Positions 1 through 11,001 of a stretch of DNA of 64,000 nucleotides are shown here, piece after piece. A program made the position numbers and the translations under genes. The stretch lies in assembly GCA_001557505.1 (NCBI GenBank), contig LSAX01000003.1:682001-746000 (forward strand), in the 5' to 3' direction. This DNA is from Reticulascus tulasneorum. Taxonomy: Eukaryota > Ascomycota > Sordariomycetes > Glomerellales > Reticulascaceae. Numbering within the stretch: position 1 is the stretch's first letter; each line of letters begins with the position of its first letter. The notes under the pieces were generated by a model. It ran no database searches. It worked only from the letters and a program-made list of their open reading frames with translations, and was not told the DNA's origin.

Positions 1-1725
1 TTCGAAATGATTGTCGGCCCAGAACTTTCGCACATACTCCAGCGCAGCAGCAAATGATTTTGAGCAGCGCGGATCTGCATTGCCCTCGAGAACGGCCTCA
101 GCTTCCAGCTCGGCTCGTACCATGACCATTGCGCTTACAAGTTGCCGAAACAAGTCTCCAAAGCGAGCCGGCGCGGGCCTGTTGAAATTCGCATCTTGGT
201 CGGCGCAGAGCGTGCGCCAGAGGACCTCCGTCCGGGATTCTCCGGTAACGCAAGGTTCTTTGAGGAGCATGGCAAGCTCGAACCAGCTGGGCTCCAGAAG
301 AACTGCCGAGTTGACGTAGTTTGTCCTCTCGCCAGCGACTTCTACGATATCATCAAAGTGAGCGGCTCGTACTCGTAATCGGTCCCATCGAGGCGAATGG
401 GGCAGCATAGCTTTGGTGTGCCCACCAGCAGCCCTAAAGATGCTACACATCATGTTGAAATACGGCACGCTGAAATCGGGCACCCAGGATGGATGCTCGT
501 TGATCTTACGGCGCGATGCGTCTTGGACGCATGATAGTATCTTGAGACTATCAGACTCCTGAATGACCCTCCTTGTCACTTCAGCAAAGCATTCTTCGAC
601 GCTTATTTCGTAATCAGCCTGCCATGTGGGTGCGTTTCTTTTGGCCAAGAGGCCGAACAAACCATAGATCTTATCTCGGGGATCGGTGCTTACAAATGTC
701 CACGTGTCGTAAGTCAATTTCTCAAAGGAGAAGTTCTTAATCGCAGAGTCTTCGCCTCCATGATGGCTATCCCTCCAATCCTTAAGTTTCAAAAGGTTGA
801 ACTCTAGCGTGACGGCAATCTCGTCGTGGGCAATGAAAATGGTGCTTGTTGGGTTTCCAAACACCTCGCAGCGCGCATGTATGTTCCTAGCAGCCGCGCA
901 CAGCTCGTCCCAGATGATTTCGTACTCGCCACAGAATATGATGAGTTCTCTTGAGAGTATGGACTCTTGGATTATCCATAGCCGAGAGAACCATTGTCGT
1001 TTCAAGAAGGCGGCGAGTGAACACCACTCCATCCAACTAGTGTGTGGGAGATCGCAATTCTCGTACAGTTTGGGGTCCTGATTACGGAATGGTATGATAT
1101 CGCTGTTTACAAACGCGTTGTGCGAGTACGAAGCTATTCTAGAGATCGCCACCGCCGCTTCTTTGGTGTACTTATCAGCACGACCGAACCATATGATGGT
1201 ATAAGCTGCTTTCTCGTAGATGAGATCCATGATCCCGACTTGTGCCGCACGTTCTGCAAAGTCTTGCTGGTTGATGCAAATGGCATCGATCCAGATGTAC
1301 AAGTCAGGATTCGATTCCATGTTTGTCGGCTCCGACTCCGCTCGTGCCCTTCGTCTAGCCAAAATATTGCGGGGGAGTTGGCGGAGAGCATCATGCAGAT
1401 TTTGGCCGACGTACAGGATCTTTCCAGCACAATGAATCGGGATTCTCTTGGCCACGCTATATTCGTCGGCAACCTGGCTGAAATACTCACTAAAGTCGAC
1501 ACCATTGGCATGTGGATTCCCCCATGTGTAGGATAGGGCATGGTAGGCCGGGTTGTCTGCCAGGTCCACTGTTTTCAATGATACCCAAATTAGCTCTTCT
1601 GCTGCTCGTGATTGGATCTGAAGTAGTCTTATGCAGGACGATGACGGCAATGCATCATATAAAAATGGATTGCTTGTCACAGTCGGATCAGATGTTGAGT
1701 CATGAGCTGAGGAACTTGATGCCAT
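1..1725 (-). CDS. HET-domain (heterokaryon incompatibility) protein, 3' end cut by window edge
   Basis: On the minus strand an ATG at 1725-1723 opens a frame with no stop for 575 codons to the window edge, so the C terminus lies outside. The protein has the HET signature blocks in order: SYTWG near residue 65, then a WIDAICINQQD block followed by ERAAQV near residue 150, then a WFGRAD segment and the RLWIIQE block after it. STDPRDKIYGL and HPSWVPDFS, both usual in HET proteins, follow further on. In fungi such proteins act in allorecognition and programmed cell death. No intron is needed in the visible part. The N-terminal 20 residues are Ser/Thr-rich and probably disordered. No partner gene is visible, so a true incompatibility role is inference; many HET genes have unknown function. 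Confidence 0.9.
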   Translation of the reverse strand, partial: MASSSSAHDSTSDPTVTSNPFLYDALPSSSCIRLLQIQSRAAEELIWVSLKTVDLADNPAYHALSYTWGNPHANGVDFSEYFSQVADEYSVAKRIPIHCAGKILYVGQNLHDALRQLPRNILARRRARAESEPTNMESNPDLYIWIDAICINQQDFAERAAQVGIMDLIYEKAAYTIIWFGRADKYTKEAAVAISRIASYSHNAFVNSDIIPFRNQDPKLYENCDLPHTSWMEWCSLAAFLKRQWFSRLWIIQESILSRELIIFCGEYEIIWDELCAAARNIHARCEVFGNPTSTIFIAHDEIAVTLEFNLLKLKDWRDSHHGGEDSAIKNFSFEKLTYDTWTFVSTDPRDKIYGLFGLLAKRNAPTWQADYEISVEECFAEVTRRVIQESDSLKILSCVQDASRRKINEHPSWVPDFSVPYFNMMCSIFRAAGGHTKAMLPHSPRWDRLRVRAAHFDDIVEVAGERTNYVNSAVLLEPSWFELAMLLKEPCVTGESRTEVLWRTLCADQDANFNRPAPARFGDLFRQLVSAMVMVRAELEAEAVLEGNADPRCSKSFAAALEYVRKFWADNHFE

Positions 1726-3487
1726 TGTCCTAGGGTAGGCCTCTTGCAAAAGTGGCTGCTTCACGTAGTCTCAGGATTGTTGAAACCAAGCGAGCTGCGC
1801 AGCCCTATTGATGGTTATAGTTTGACTTTGCTGCGCTGGGAATTCTCCAGGAAGGACTGATGCAGTTTCCAAAATGCTATTCCATGAGGCGATACAGTTT
1901 CTTTTCAGCTTCTCCTCTCTCCCGAGTTCAGCTTGTCAGACGGGAGAACCTTGCCCGAATTAGCTGAAAGTTGAGGGCCAAGGATGGCCTTGATGTGTCT
2001 CGTGATGCCACCTGCCAGCAACTGTCAAGCGATATCCCCGACGGTTTCTCAAGGCAAGCCTTCACCTGCTGGTGACGGTTATCGGCTTGCAACATCGGCT
2101 TAGGGCAGGCAACTGTTCCCTGGCCATAACCGCTTGCTTCGTTAATGCATGGAGGGCAACGCTTGAGGATTGATTTCAGACATTTTCAGACTGGATGTTA
2201 CTGGACAGATACTAAGATCATCCAAATAGAATGCAAAATTAGGATTCCAACGGATGCGAGAGCTAGTGTGGGTTCGTCTGTCATATCTAATTACATATTA
2301 CCTTAGTCAAAGATAATGTGTCCGGCTAACTTGAGTTTATAGGCACTCCTCGAGCTCAAGATGAGACCGATAAGATGCGGAGGTGGATATAGAATCAACC
2401 CAACCCTGCTAGATTGGCCGCCGCTGAGGTGTGCAGCAACAATAGCTAATCGTCTGCTACTTGTCTTTCGGACTGTGCCGTGCACACCGCCAGCAGTCGG
2501 GATTTCCGTGCCAAAGAATGAATCGTTAACAGGTTTAGAGAGCACGGGACACTATCCACGCCGTTGATATGCACATTGTTCTCACCCGGCATCGCTGTGT
2601 TGAATTTAGGGGGCTTATTCGGAATAGATAGCCAGGGTTGATAATTATCGTAATGACATGATCTTTTGGAAAAAGAGTCCCGTAGCTGAAGTATCCATCT
2701 ATACAGGGGAGCATGCGTGCGTAGGAATAGGATAATCGAGGGAAGGCTTACAACCCAGGACCAACATGCAACCGCGATTGCTATTTCGTACTTGAGATAT
2801 AAGATAGCGGCTCGCATTCGTGGTTGCTAATTGCATGGTTACTTCGTCTGGGTGGCTCTCAGGTGTGTCGTGACCTGAGTCATTGGGTCATGGCCCCTCT
2901 AATTAAATACCGTCGCCCCAATCAGGCATGTCTATCAGTGTGTCCTCGCCAGTAGGCAATTTTCGACCGCGTCAATGCACCAAAAAGTCCCACCGTGAGC
3001 CGTCATGAACTCGCTATTGGGCGTTGGCAGATGACCCCTGCCCTGTTCGTATGATTCAGGTACCACGGCCTAATCCCGATTCAGCAACTCCTGACCCCGT
3101 CTCATATCCGCGACGGACAAGAATCTGGCCAATACTAGCGGGATGCTGTACAGATTCGGCACCTCCCGATCCCATTGACCACCCAACGTAGCAATCTCGT
3201 AGGCTCTCGCGAGTCGATGAATTCAAGATGATCATCCTGGCGGAGGGCGGCAGTGAGGAACCCCGGACCCGGCAGCATAGGGGTATCAAGTTACGATTTC
3301 GATTTAAAATGCGCTTCGCAGCCCTTTTCAAAATGCAGCTGGCGGGCTCTGTCACTGATCATCGTTTTGTCGCTCTCTTAATCCTAGTCACTCATTTTTT
3401 GGTCTGTTGCGCATCTGCTATTCTATCCCTAATCCTGCAACAATTCTGTATTGAACTTTCTATTAATATTCGTTTGTGTTGATCATC
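1726..3487. other. Intergenic, no gene supported
   Basis: Only short open frames without recognisable motifs occur here, and they overlap on both strands. It must hold the promoter of the leftward HET gene and of the rightward secreted-protein gene. I see no RNA gene or repeat. Confidence 0.5.
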
Positions 3488-5085
3488 ATGGCTCGCGCAG
3501 CGCTGTCCACGAGGCTCGCTGCTGCGATGCTTCTGTTCGTGTCGTGGGCCGGCCTCGTTCGGGGAGAAGATTGCCAATGCTCCCCTGAAAACCAGCGAGT
3601 TACCTATATTGTTGTTAATATGCCCGATCAACCACCATCGCCGGTTGTCGACGCTCTCGTGGTCCCAGAACCTACTGCATCCAGTATTCCGATCGCCGAG
3701 AAAGCCAACTCCACCCACACATTCGGACCCAGCGCGGCCCCAGGTATTGATGTGACGGATCTAGGCAACCTCGTCCCAAAGTCGAATGTGTCGCTATACT
3801 ATGCTGGGAGCGACATTGATGAGCCGGGCTCCATCAACATGACCCTCGCACTGAATAATCCGGCAGTTGTCCTAGAGGAAGTCGAGTCCATAGGCAGCGT
3901 TGTCTGTGACGACGATACTCTATCAGTTTCATTCACCGATCTGGCGTCTTTTGAGGAAGCATTGGCGGATTGGGATATCGAAGGGGGGTTTATTCTTATA
4001 ACCAACCACCTTGGCAACTGCGACGCTGAATTTGAGCGAGGGTTTTTCTTCGCCACCAATGTGAGCTCAAATGCCACCGAGCTTACGATCAAGGTTGATG
4101 CGCTGAAGGAGGACCTCGCCAATATTGCCGGTATGACTAGCTTGCGCTTTTGGACCCTTCAGACTTTATGCTCACATCTGACTTCTTTTTAGGCTCGTGC
4201 GAAATGACCTTCTCATCTCTCCCAGCGGCAACGCTCACCAAGCGACTGACGCTAAACCCCAAAACTTCACTCACTTTTGCTGAAGCTCTTGACAACAACA
4301 CGATACTGTATACCGATGGTGACTACATTACTATCACGGCGGATGAAGCCTACTTCACGTCTACCATCACCTTCTCGGGTTATCTGAACTACAATTTCTG
4401 GGGATTCAAATTGAAAGCCCTCTACTTTGATATTGATACCAACTTTGAGGCATCCGTCGGCCTTTCGGCTGACGTCGCTGCAACTTACTCAACATCCGTC
4501 AAATACTCTCCGGATGAGCTTACTTACTCTATCGTTTCCGTTCCTGGGCTCGTCTCTCTCGGTCCAGGTATTGCTTTTGGTGTTGGCGTCGACCTTGATG
4601 TCTCTGCTGCTGTCGGCGTCTCTGCTGGTCTAGGGGTCACTATTCCAAATGGTAACGTGCACGTCGACCTTCTCAACGGTGATAAGACTGGCGCTTCAGG
4701 TTGGGAGCCGCAATACAACAGTTATGCCAATATCACCGAATCCGCGGATGTTCTAGTTGACGCTAGCGTTGACGTGACGGTCGAGCTTACGTTTGAGCTA
4801 TTGGGCGGGCTGGTCGATCTTAGCAGCGGCATAACTGCTACACCCGGGTTCTTGAATGCCTTCAAACTTAGAGGCGAGCAGAATCTAGGTGTGAATGGGA
4901 CTATTGGAGGGAACACCACCACGACCGTGGAACTGCCCAGCGATACTTTATGTGCTGAGGAGAACGGAGTGGAATTCAAGTCGGATTTCTACTTTATTTT
5001 GACTGCCTTCGCTACGAAATGGTGGAGCCAAGAGTTATACAGCACGAAGGTACCTTTGTTGGAGCAATGCTACCACTTTGTCTGA
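3488..5085 (+). CDS. Secreted protein of the DUF7029/DUF7223 type
   Basis: Two exons, 3488-4130 and 4193-5085, join in frame across a 62-nt GT-AG intron to give 511 residues. The start ATG at 3488 is followed by a clear signal peptide (ARAALSTRLAAAMLLFVSW, ending near VRG). A first domain (about residues 70-220) has the LALNNPAVVLEEVE, VVCDDD and FILITNH pattern I associate with DUF7029. The C-terminal half has NYNFWGFKLKALYFDID, a glycine/valine-rich beta region, and SGWEPQYNSYANI, as in DUF7223. There are many N-glycosylation sequons and no C-terminal hydrophobic tail, so no GPI anchor is visible. The function of this family is not known to me. Domain names are from memory and should be checked; the secretion call is strong. 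Confidence 0.82.
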
Positions 5086-6116
5086 GGAGATTAGACTTAC
5101 ATAATGTGATGGTTATGGACTTATGAGATGGTTAATCCTCCAATTTAATGGGTGCTCTGTTCTGAAAATGATATTCGGGACTGCCGAAGACCCAACACAG
5201 GAATCAAAGAAATACGTTCCCCTAGATCTGGGTCTACCTCAATTAACTATACAGGAAGACCTGGTAGTAAAGCTCCTTAGTGAAGAGCTGAGCCAAGTTG
5301 TAACGTTCACTTCATATCTCCAATCTTGGCCACTAATAATTGCAACCAAAATATTGTTCGTGGATTATGTGACCTCACCTCAACTTGCGCCTTATCTGAG
5401 CTAATTCTTGATCTATACGGCCGGTATAGTTACTTGCAGTCAGGGGAAAGTTCTAGAGCTGAGGCCACCTTGTCGAACCTCAAGTCACCAATGCGAAATA
5501 ACAAGGAAACTAGGAGCTGAGCTGCTTCGGGGTGTCTTAAAGTTGGTTGGCTCATGACCACATTGTGTTTAAACTGGCGTTGGGACTCCCATCTATTCCA
5601 AATCGATGGCTTCTATTGCTGATTATATTATATATGATAAGTCTTAGGGTTAGATGTTAAATACTGCTACAAAAGTAAAGTAGGTTTATTTATAATGAAG
5701 TTTATACTATAGATATTATTATTCTCTCTCTATCTCTAGCTCTTTAATAGCTAGGAGGATAGTTTATATGGCTACGATTGTTCTGTTACCTGACTTGGGC
5801 AGCTCGGGATGCTCTAAATGGGGGGGTGTCAAGCACAGAGAGGAGAAAGCGGTTGTATCTCTGTGTATTGGCTCATGCTAGTCTTGCGGTATCGTAATTA
5901 AACAAGTATTGATGAACGACTTGACATGCCCAAGTGACCCACAGCACTTGCCTGATATATCACGATAATTAGGGATAATCCGAAGGCAGGCGTTTAAATC
6001 TCGCCGCAATCAAGCTATATCTTATAAGCGCGACACTTCATTTAAAAGTAGACCTGCTGTAGTGTCCTGTACAAGAACAAATAACGCCCAAGTCGTCAAA
6101 TCCTTCCCGTAAGCCT
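5086..6116. other. Intergenic, strongly AT-rich in the middle
   Basis: No gene is supported. Between about 5610 and 5780 the sequence is very AT-rich with TA-rich runs and a short CT-rich stretch, which resembles the remains of an inactivated transposon, but no element can be recognised. Confidence 0.4.
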
Positions 6117-6578
6117 TCACATTAATCCAAATCCGAATTCCCCATTGGGCTGAAAAACAAAGGTTCCAGTTCTTAAATTAGGGGCCATCAGGTCTGGGGT
6201 ATAATACGCTAGGTACTGGAGTCGGTCAATTCTTTTGCCTATGGCAGTCATCGCGCTGTTAATAGCTTCCGTCATTCTGGGAATAACAAGCTCGTCGAAA
6301 TAATTGCGATTTCCACTGTTCCCGCTCCAGATAATGACAATGCTGTTAGGATCCATGAGGCCAGCGAAATTATTCGCAGCAAACGTCGATATATCACTGC
6401 CATTTAGGTGACATAGGATTCGATCTCCGGTTTGGATGTTCCAGGTTGCAAGAGCACAGCAATCGCCTAGGCCATTGGTGAATAGGGTTGGTCCGTAGGG
6501 ACTCATCCCTGTGGGGTATTCGGAGATATATGTCTCGTCGCCTTGCATAGGTAAGCCATTTCGGTCAAGTGCAGCCAT
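6117..6578 (-). CDS. Small protein with CheD-like deamidase signature
   Basis: An intronless frame of 153 residues with ATG at 6578-6576 and TGA at 6119-6117. I do not recognise a named fungal family. The segment around residues 31-60 reads TLFTNGLGDCCALATWN, then ILCHLNG. This places Thr34, Cys40 and His57 with Thr-to-Cys spacing of 6 and Cys-to-His spacing of 17. The same spacings are found in the Thr21/Cys27/His44 active site of the bacterial chemoreceptor glutamine deamidase CheD. A GLG motif just before the Cys also fits. A cysteine-dependent amidase/deamidase fold is therefore plausible. There is no signal peptide. The gene stands alone in an AT-rich region with no related neighbour. 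Expression and reaction are inference. Confidence 0.55.
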   Translation of the reverse strand: MAALDRNGLPMQGDETYISEYPTGMSPYGPTLFTNGLGDCCALATWNIQTGDRILCHLNGSDISTFAANNFAGLMDPNSIVIIWSGNSGNRNYFDELVIPRMTEAINSAMTAIGKRIDRLQYLAYYTPDLMAPNLRTGTFVFQPNGEFGFGLM

Positions 6579-9209
6579 GATAACAATCTGAGTAGGGTAG
6601 TAGGCTATATATAAGAAGATGAGATGTAAAGTAGAGGTGCAGAGTGTAGAATTCAGCTAGTATTCGCTGATGGGAGAGCCAGGGAATAATAAACATCAAA
6701 GATTTGATCTTACTTATATACCAAATGTGCTTCATCAATTAGATGCTGTAGCACTGCCAAATACAGCTCTGCGGAGTTAAAGTATAGCAAATTCGTATAA
6801 CAAAATAACGCTGAATGCAGGTTTACCGTCTTCGGTTTCAGCTTTCCTGGCAATTATAGTTAAGTGCGTTTCCTAGGAGCTGGTGTAACCTGACCATACT
6901 TTATTGTCCACTAGGCTTCTCAAAGCCGGCTGTTTTCGTCAAATTTCCACGTCTATTGACCTAAAAGACATCCGCCAAGCTTTGTCGAACAACTCTAATG
7001 GGGCACCTACACTATTTCTGCTAGCCCTCACTACGCAGCTCATAGCTAGCAGGATCATCTTCTGCGAGCGGGAGGAGAGTGGCGCCGAATCTTTACCCAA
7101 AAGCAAGTCCGCTACGTTCCAACCCTATCGCTCCAAAACGGCTAGTTAGGTACGGAATCGTCGATATCTAGCTATTGTGTCACACATGAAGTTTACCGCA
7201 TGCGGCTGATCAATGACTTGGCCACTATCACCTGACGCTTTGACGACCCCAGGTGGCATTGATACGCTGACCACGTATTGTCATTCATCCCTTACTGGAA
7301 AAAGTCTTGATTGGCTAGACTATACGGGAACCATCACCTGCATATAGTTATGTCTTGGTTGATTCTCTTGCATGGCTAGACTATACAGGACTACCGATTA
7401 ATATAGTTTTGATGCTCCATACCTCTCATGAGTGGCTGAAATATCCAAGGACTGCAGTCACAATGAACTGATAGTTGCATCACGGTTATCCAGATCATCC
7501 GAGAGCTACCAGGTATTGAAATTCTAATGATGGACTTTGGAAACAACTAGAGTGTCCAATCGAGGACGAGATATAATGGTGAGTGATCTACTGTCCTCCT
7601 ACGGTCTTCTCTAGTTTTTGCTTCTCATTGTAGCTAATTATATCAAGATCTAAATAGCATTCATATCTACTGTTCGTTAACTTTTGCCTGGTTCAGGCTG
7701 TCCAGTGAGTAACTATATGCGAGTTAAACTGACGTATGCTAGTCTCTTTCACTACTGATAAGCGGTTCCCCAAATATAATGTAAGCTTCTTTTCATTCTC
7801 CATGTCAACCTGCGGAAACATACGAGAGAAACAACTAGAATAACCAATATGAAGCCATAGATTCATTGTGTAAGATCCAAGGGCCATCGCAAGTAGGATA
7901 TGGGATGTGTAGAAACCGTATTGTCTCAGAGAGGGGGTCCCGATAAACCAAACATGGCGTTGCTAACTGCCTGGGCGAGGTTCAAAACACGTTCTCTCCA
8001 GCCCATGTGGGCGACAGGCAGGTTAATTATAGTCATAGTAGCAAGCTAGTCAAAATAAAATAATGCTGGAGAAAACGATACTTTATGCCTAATGTATTCT
8101 GCAAAACCAGAAATGACGAAGGAATACGCCTAAAGATTTACATGAATAACCAAGATGACGCTCGACGCAGCCATACTCGTGCGCAACCTGGCTGTGCCCG
8201 GCATTGTGGGGCAATGGACTAGACGTGACATTTCTTTTCAAACTACGGTTCTTCATCACGGCATCAAGTTTTCTGATATCGGCGGGGAAATTCTGCTCTT
8301 TGTAAAGGCACCAAATCATAAAACGGCAACATTGCTTGTTTCCACGCTGCGACTGCGCCTTGATTCATTCGCAGTGACTGTCGACATGGTTTCGGCGGGT
8401 AATCGCCCGGATACTCTCATCATGGATGAACGCTCTCCAGACGGCATTACTAACCCGAATGATCCTGTGAGCCTGACCAAAGGATTAGCGGATCGGTGAT
8501 AACTTTAGATACCCTAGTGCTACTTTTGGCTTTATACAAAAGGTCCTATTCGACTGGCCCTCCATCTCCTCGCAGGCACCGAGCACGCACAACGGGATGA
8601 TCGGATGCAACCAGGAAGGTCTGTGCTAGGACACATGTCAGGTTCGGCCACATACACCGAGCACATATCCGTGATGACTATGGAGATCAACAAAAATTGA
8701 TGCGACAGTACTACGTGGGAGCTTGGCATGACGGGACATTCCTTTTTTCCTCTCTTCAAAATAAAGCTGATCCGTCTATGCTACGTAGCGTACGGATTAG
8801 TCTTTAGCTCTGCATGTGCATGTGTGGCACACGAGCCGCAACCCTGGGAAGCGGCGGGCGTAAGTGGCATCAGTGTAACCCCCTCCCTCCCCCACTTCTG
8901 GGTACTTTGGCCCCTCGCATTAATAACAGTATTCAAGTATGGCACCGCCTGCCTGAGAATTACGAGACGTGCATTCAATAGCTTAACTGTAGCTCTACTT
9001 GATACACGCGGCCCGATTGGCCTGGTCGGACACATGAGTGAATACACGGAAGGTTTAGACGAGCCAACGACGCGTAACTCCACTCTCAGGCCAGAGGTAA
9101 CACTTACACGCGGTATCGATATAACAATGTCAATCTTCACTTACAGCGTAGCTAACACCATATGCATCTATCTCATCAAATTCGGAACAATCTGCCGATA
9201 TCTCCAAAA
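6579..9209. other. Long intergenic region, no gene supported
   Basis: The frames here are short and lack known motifs. The longest are a 164-codon plus-strand frame near 8728-9222 and a 114-codon frame at 8155-8499; neither looks like a conserved protein. A degenerate repeat lies at 7250-7460 and is listed separately. Confidence 0.45.
7250..7460. repeat. Degenerate tandem repeat, period about 60 nt
   Basis: A core like TGGCTAGACTATAC begins at 7312 and again at 7373. A weaker version (TGGCTGAAATATCC) begins at 7433, and a still weaker one (TGGCATTGATACGC) at 7254. Spacings are 58, 61 and 60 nt. The first two copies also share an ATATAGTT segment downstream. It is non-coding and its role is unknown. 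Confidence 0.45.
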
Positions 9210-10676
9210 ATGGCATCCATGAACAACGTGAAATGCCACCCCTCGTGGACTCAAGTCGGCCCAAACACATACTCCCAGCCCTACGGCTTCCAAGAGGTCC
9301 TCTACAACGCCATCTCTGTCCCAATAGGATCCCCTGGCCTCTTCTTGGTAGGTTCGTCTGCCAGCTTCAGTTACAGGCCTTCTTCTCGAAGCAATAAGCT
9401 CTCTGATCAAGATGTTACACGTCTGCTCCGCAATGCCTGGCTGCAGATGCGCCAGCAATATCCAACGTTGGCATCAGAGAGCCGTCCAGAGGGGAAGGTA
9501 TACACATCACCATCATCCCCCGCCGAGATCGAGGCCTGGCTTGCTGCCACCTTCCGCGTAATTCCGGGGAAAACCTTTGCCGAGCATTGGAAAACTATAG
9601 TCAAGACGAGATCAATGACGCTCTACTTTTTCCCAGAGGGGCGCCAGCTGTATTTGCAAGGAGACCACCAAGTCCTCGATGGAAGGGGAGCCATGAACTT
9701 TTGGGATCGGCTCTTCAAAGCTCTCGCATCGCCCAGCGCAGAAGACATAATGAAGACAGATGGATCCGAAGTATCGCGTCTTCCTCCCCGATCCGATGAC
9801 CTCCTCGACATGAAAGAAAAGAAACCCGGTCGCGGCGAGCAGCGCGCGCTGGAAATTCTAGCGCCACTCGTCACCATGAAGGCACCGATCTGCATTCCCG
9901 TGCCCCGTCCTCTGCCTCCTTGCTCTCCACGGAACGGCATGCTAGAATTTCGACTCAGCAATCACACTTCAGAGTCCATCATCGCCGCTTGCAAAGCCCA
10001 GCACCTAAGTGTCACAGCAACATGGCACGCAGCTGCGGTCATCGCGACGCAGTCCATCCAGGCGAAACGTAACTCGGCGTCAGGAACAGGGACAGGAGCA
10101 GGGACACAGTTCGCATGCTTTGGGAATTTCGATCTCCGCCGCTACTTCCCGGCCCCAGACGCCACACTTCTCCCGGACGCCTATGCCCTGAGCAACCACC
10201 ATGCCGCGGTGCCTTACGTAGTCTCACCGGATGGCAAGACCTTCTCGCAACTTGCACGTGAGCTCGCCTCCTTCTACCAACAAAATCTGCCGAAAGCAGA
10301 CCCTGAGGTGTGGAGTGCGCTGGGACCGATGATACGCATGATGGTGCCCGAATATACTCGGACGCCGCTCGAGGAGATGACCCCTGCCTTGTCGAGCTTG
10401 GGGGTTGTGAATGACTTCATCAGTTCTTCGTATGCTGATGTCAAGAGCAAAGGGGTTTGGCGGATTGAAGATATTTGGTTTGGAAATACGGTGACTGGGC
10501 CGTGGCTAGAGTGTTTTATGTGGGCGTGGCAGGGGCGGATGTCTCTGAGTACTTGCTATAACCCGGCGTTCTATACACACGCTGAAGTGGATGAGTTCCA
10601 CCAGCTGGTGCTAGAGAAGATGATGGATGGGTTGGGGGTCATGAGTCGGGGGCCTGGGTCTTGGTGGAAGCTCTGA
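9210..10676 (+). CDS. BAHD/condensation-type acyl-CoA-dependent acyltransferase
   Basis: One intronless frame. I choose the ATG at 9210 (MASMNNVK, 488 residues); an upstream in-frame ATG at 9162 would add 16 residues of no clear character. The catalytic HxxxDG motif of the BAHD/condensation superfamily is present as HQVLDG, His153 and Asp157 from this start. A C-terminal region around IWFGNTVTGPWL occupies the place of the usual structural motif. The layout resembles fungal O-acetyltransferases of the trichothecene Tri3 type, which move an acyl group from CoA to a hydroxyl. It lies 4.4 kb from the hybrid synthase start and points toward the cluster, so acylation of the cluster product is a reasonable inference. 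No acyltransferase belongs to the standard swainsonine gene set, so it may also be an unrelated neighbour. Confidence 0.78.
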   Translation: MASMNNVKCHPSWTQVGPNTYSQPYGFQEVLYNAISVPIGSPGLFLVGSSASFSYRPSSRSNKLSDQDVTRLLRNAWLQMRQQYPTLASESRPEGKVYTSPSSPAEIEAWLAATFRVIPGKTFAEHWKTIVKTRSMTLYFFPEGRQLYLQGDHQVLDGRGAMNFWDRLFKALASPSAEDIMKTDGSEVSRLPPRSDDLLDMKEKKPGRGEQRALEILAPLVTMKAPICIPVPRPLPPCSPRNGMLEFRLSNHTSESIIAACKAQHLSVTATWHAAAVIATQSIQAKRNSASGTGTGAGTQFACFGNFDLRRYFPAPDATLLPDAYALSNHHAAVPYVVSPDGKTFSQLARELASFYQQNLPKADPEVWSALGPMIRMMVPEYTRTPLEEMTPALSSLGVVNDFISSSYADVKSKGVWRIEDIWFGNTVTGPWLECFMWAWQGRMSLSTCYNPAFYTHAEVDEFHQLVLEKMMDGLGVMSRGPGSWWKL

Positions 10677-11001
10677 CCCAAGAGTATCTTAAGGCTTTGC
10701 ATGGTAGCCCTCGTATGTTAACCTATTATTGCAAAAGAGCGAAAGAGTCAAGCAAGACATTTAAGATTCCAGGAACTCGTACTACATCTATACTATGGTC
10801 TGTTAATTGACAGATCTGCAAAGCATACAAGACATGTTCCCATTGCCGGCTCTCTACTGTTTAGCTTCTACTAATGAAACCTCGGCCACAATCCCGAATC
10901 AATGCGTTGCGCCGATTCCTGTCGCATACTTGATTGAATTGTATATGATTGGCACACGAACCAGAGATCAAAGGCACAAACGCAGCGAGACTTGGGCCCC
11001 C
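10677..11001. other. Convergent 3' gap
   Basis: This 325-bp gap separates the tail ends of the rightward acyltransferase and the leftward dioxygenase. It can hold only 3' untranslated regions and polyadenylation signals; nothing else is seen. Confidence 0.5.

Noticed and set aside
1134..1541. A 135-codon minus-strand frame
   Set aside because: It overlaps the HET gene in another frame; the HET frame carries the conserved motifs.
5650..5665. TTAGGGTTAG resembling an interstitial telomere repeat
   Set aside because: Fewer than two full units in AT-rich DNA; expected by chance.
8155..8499. A 114-codon plus-strand frame
   Set aside because: No motif, signal peptide or homologous feel; the opposite strand also has a long frame, as expected by chance.
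8728..9222. A 164-codon plus-strand frame ahead of the acyltransferase
   Set aside because: Composition is not protein-like and the minus strand is also open; it overlaps the likely promoter of the acyltransferase.
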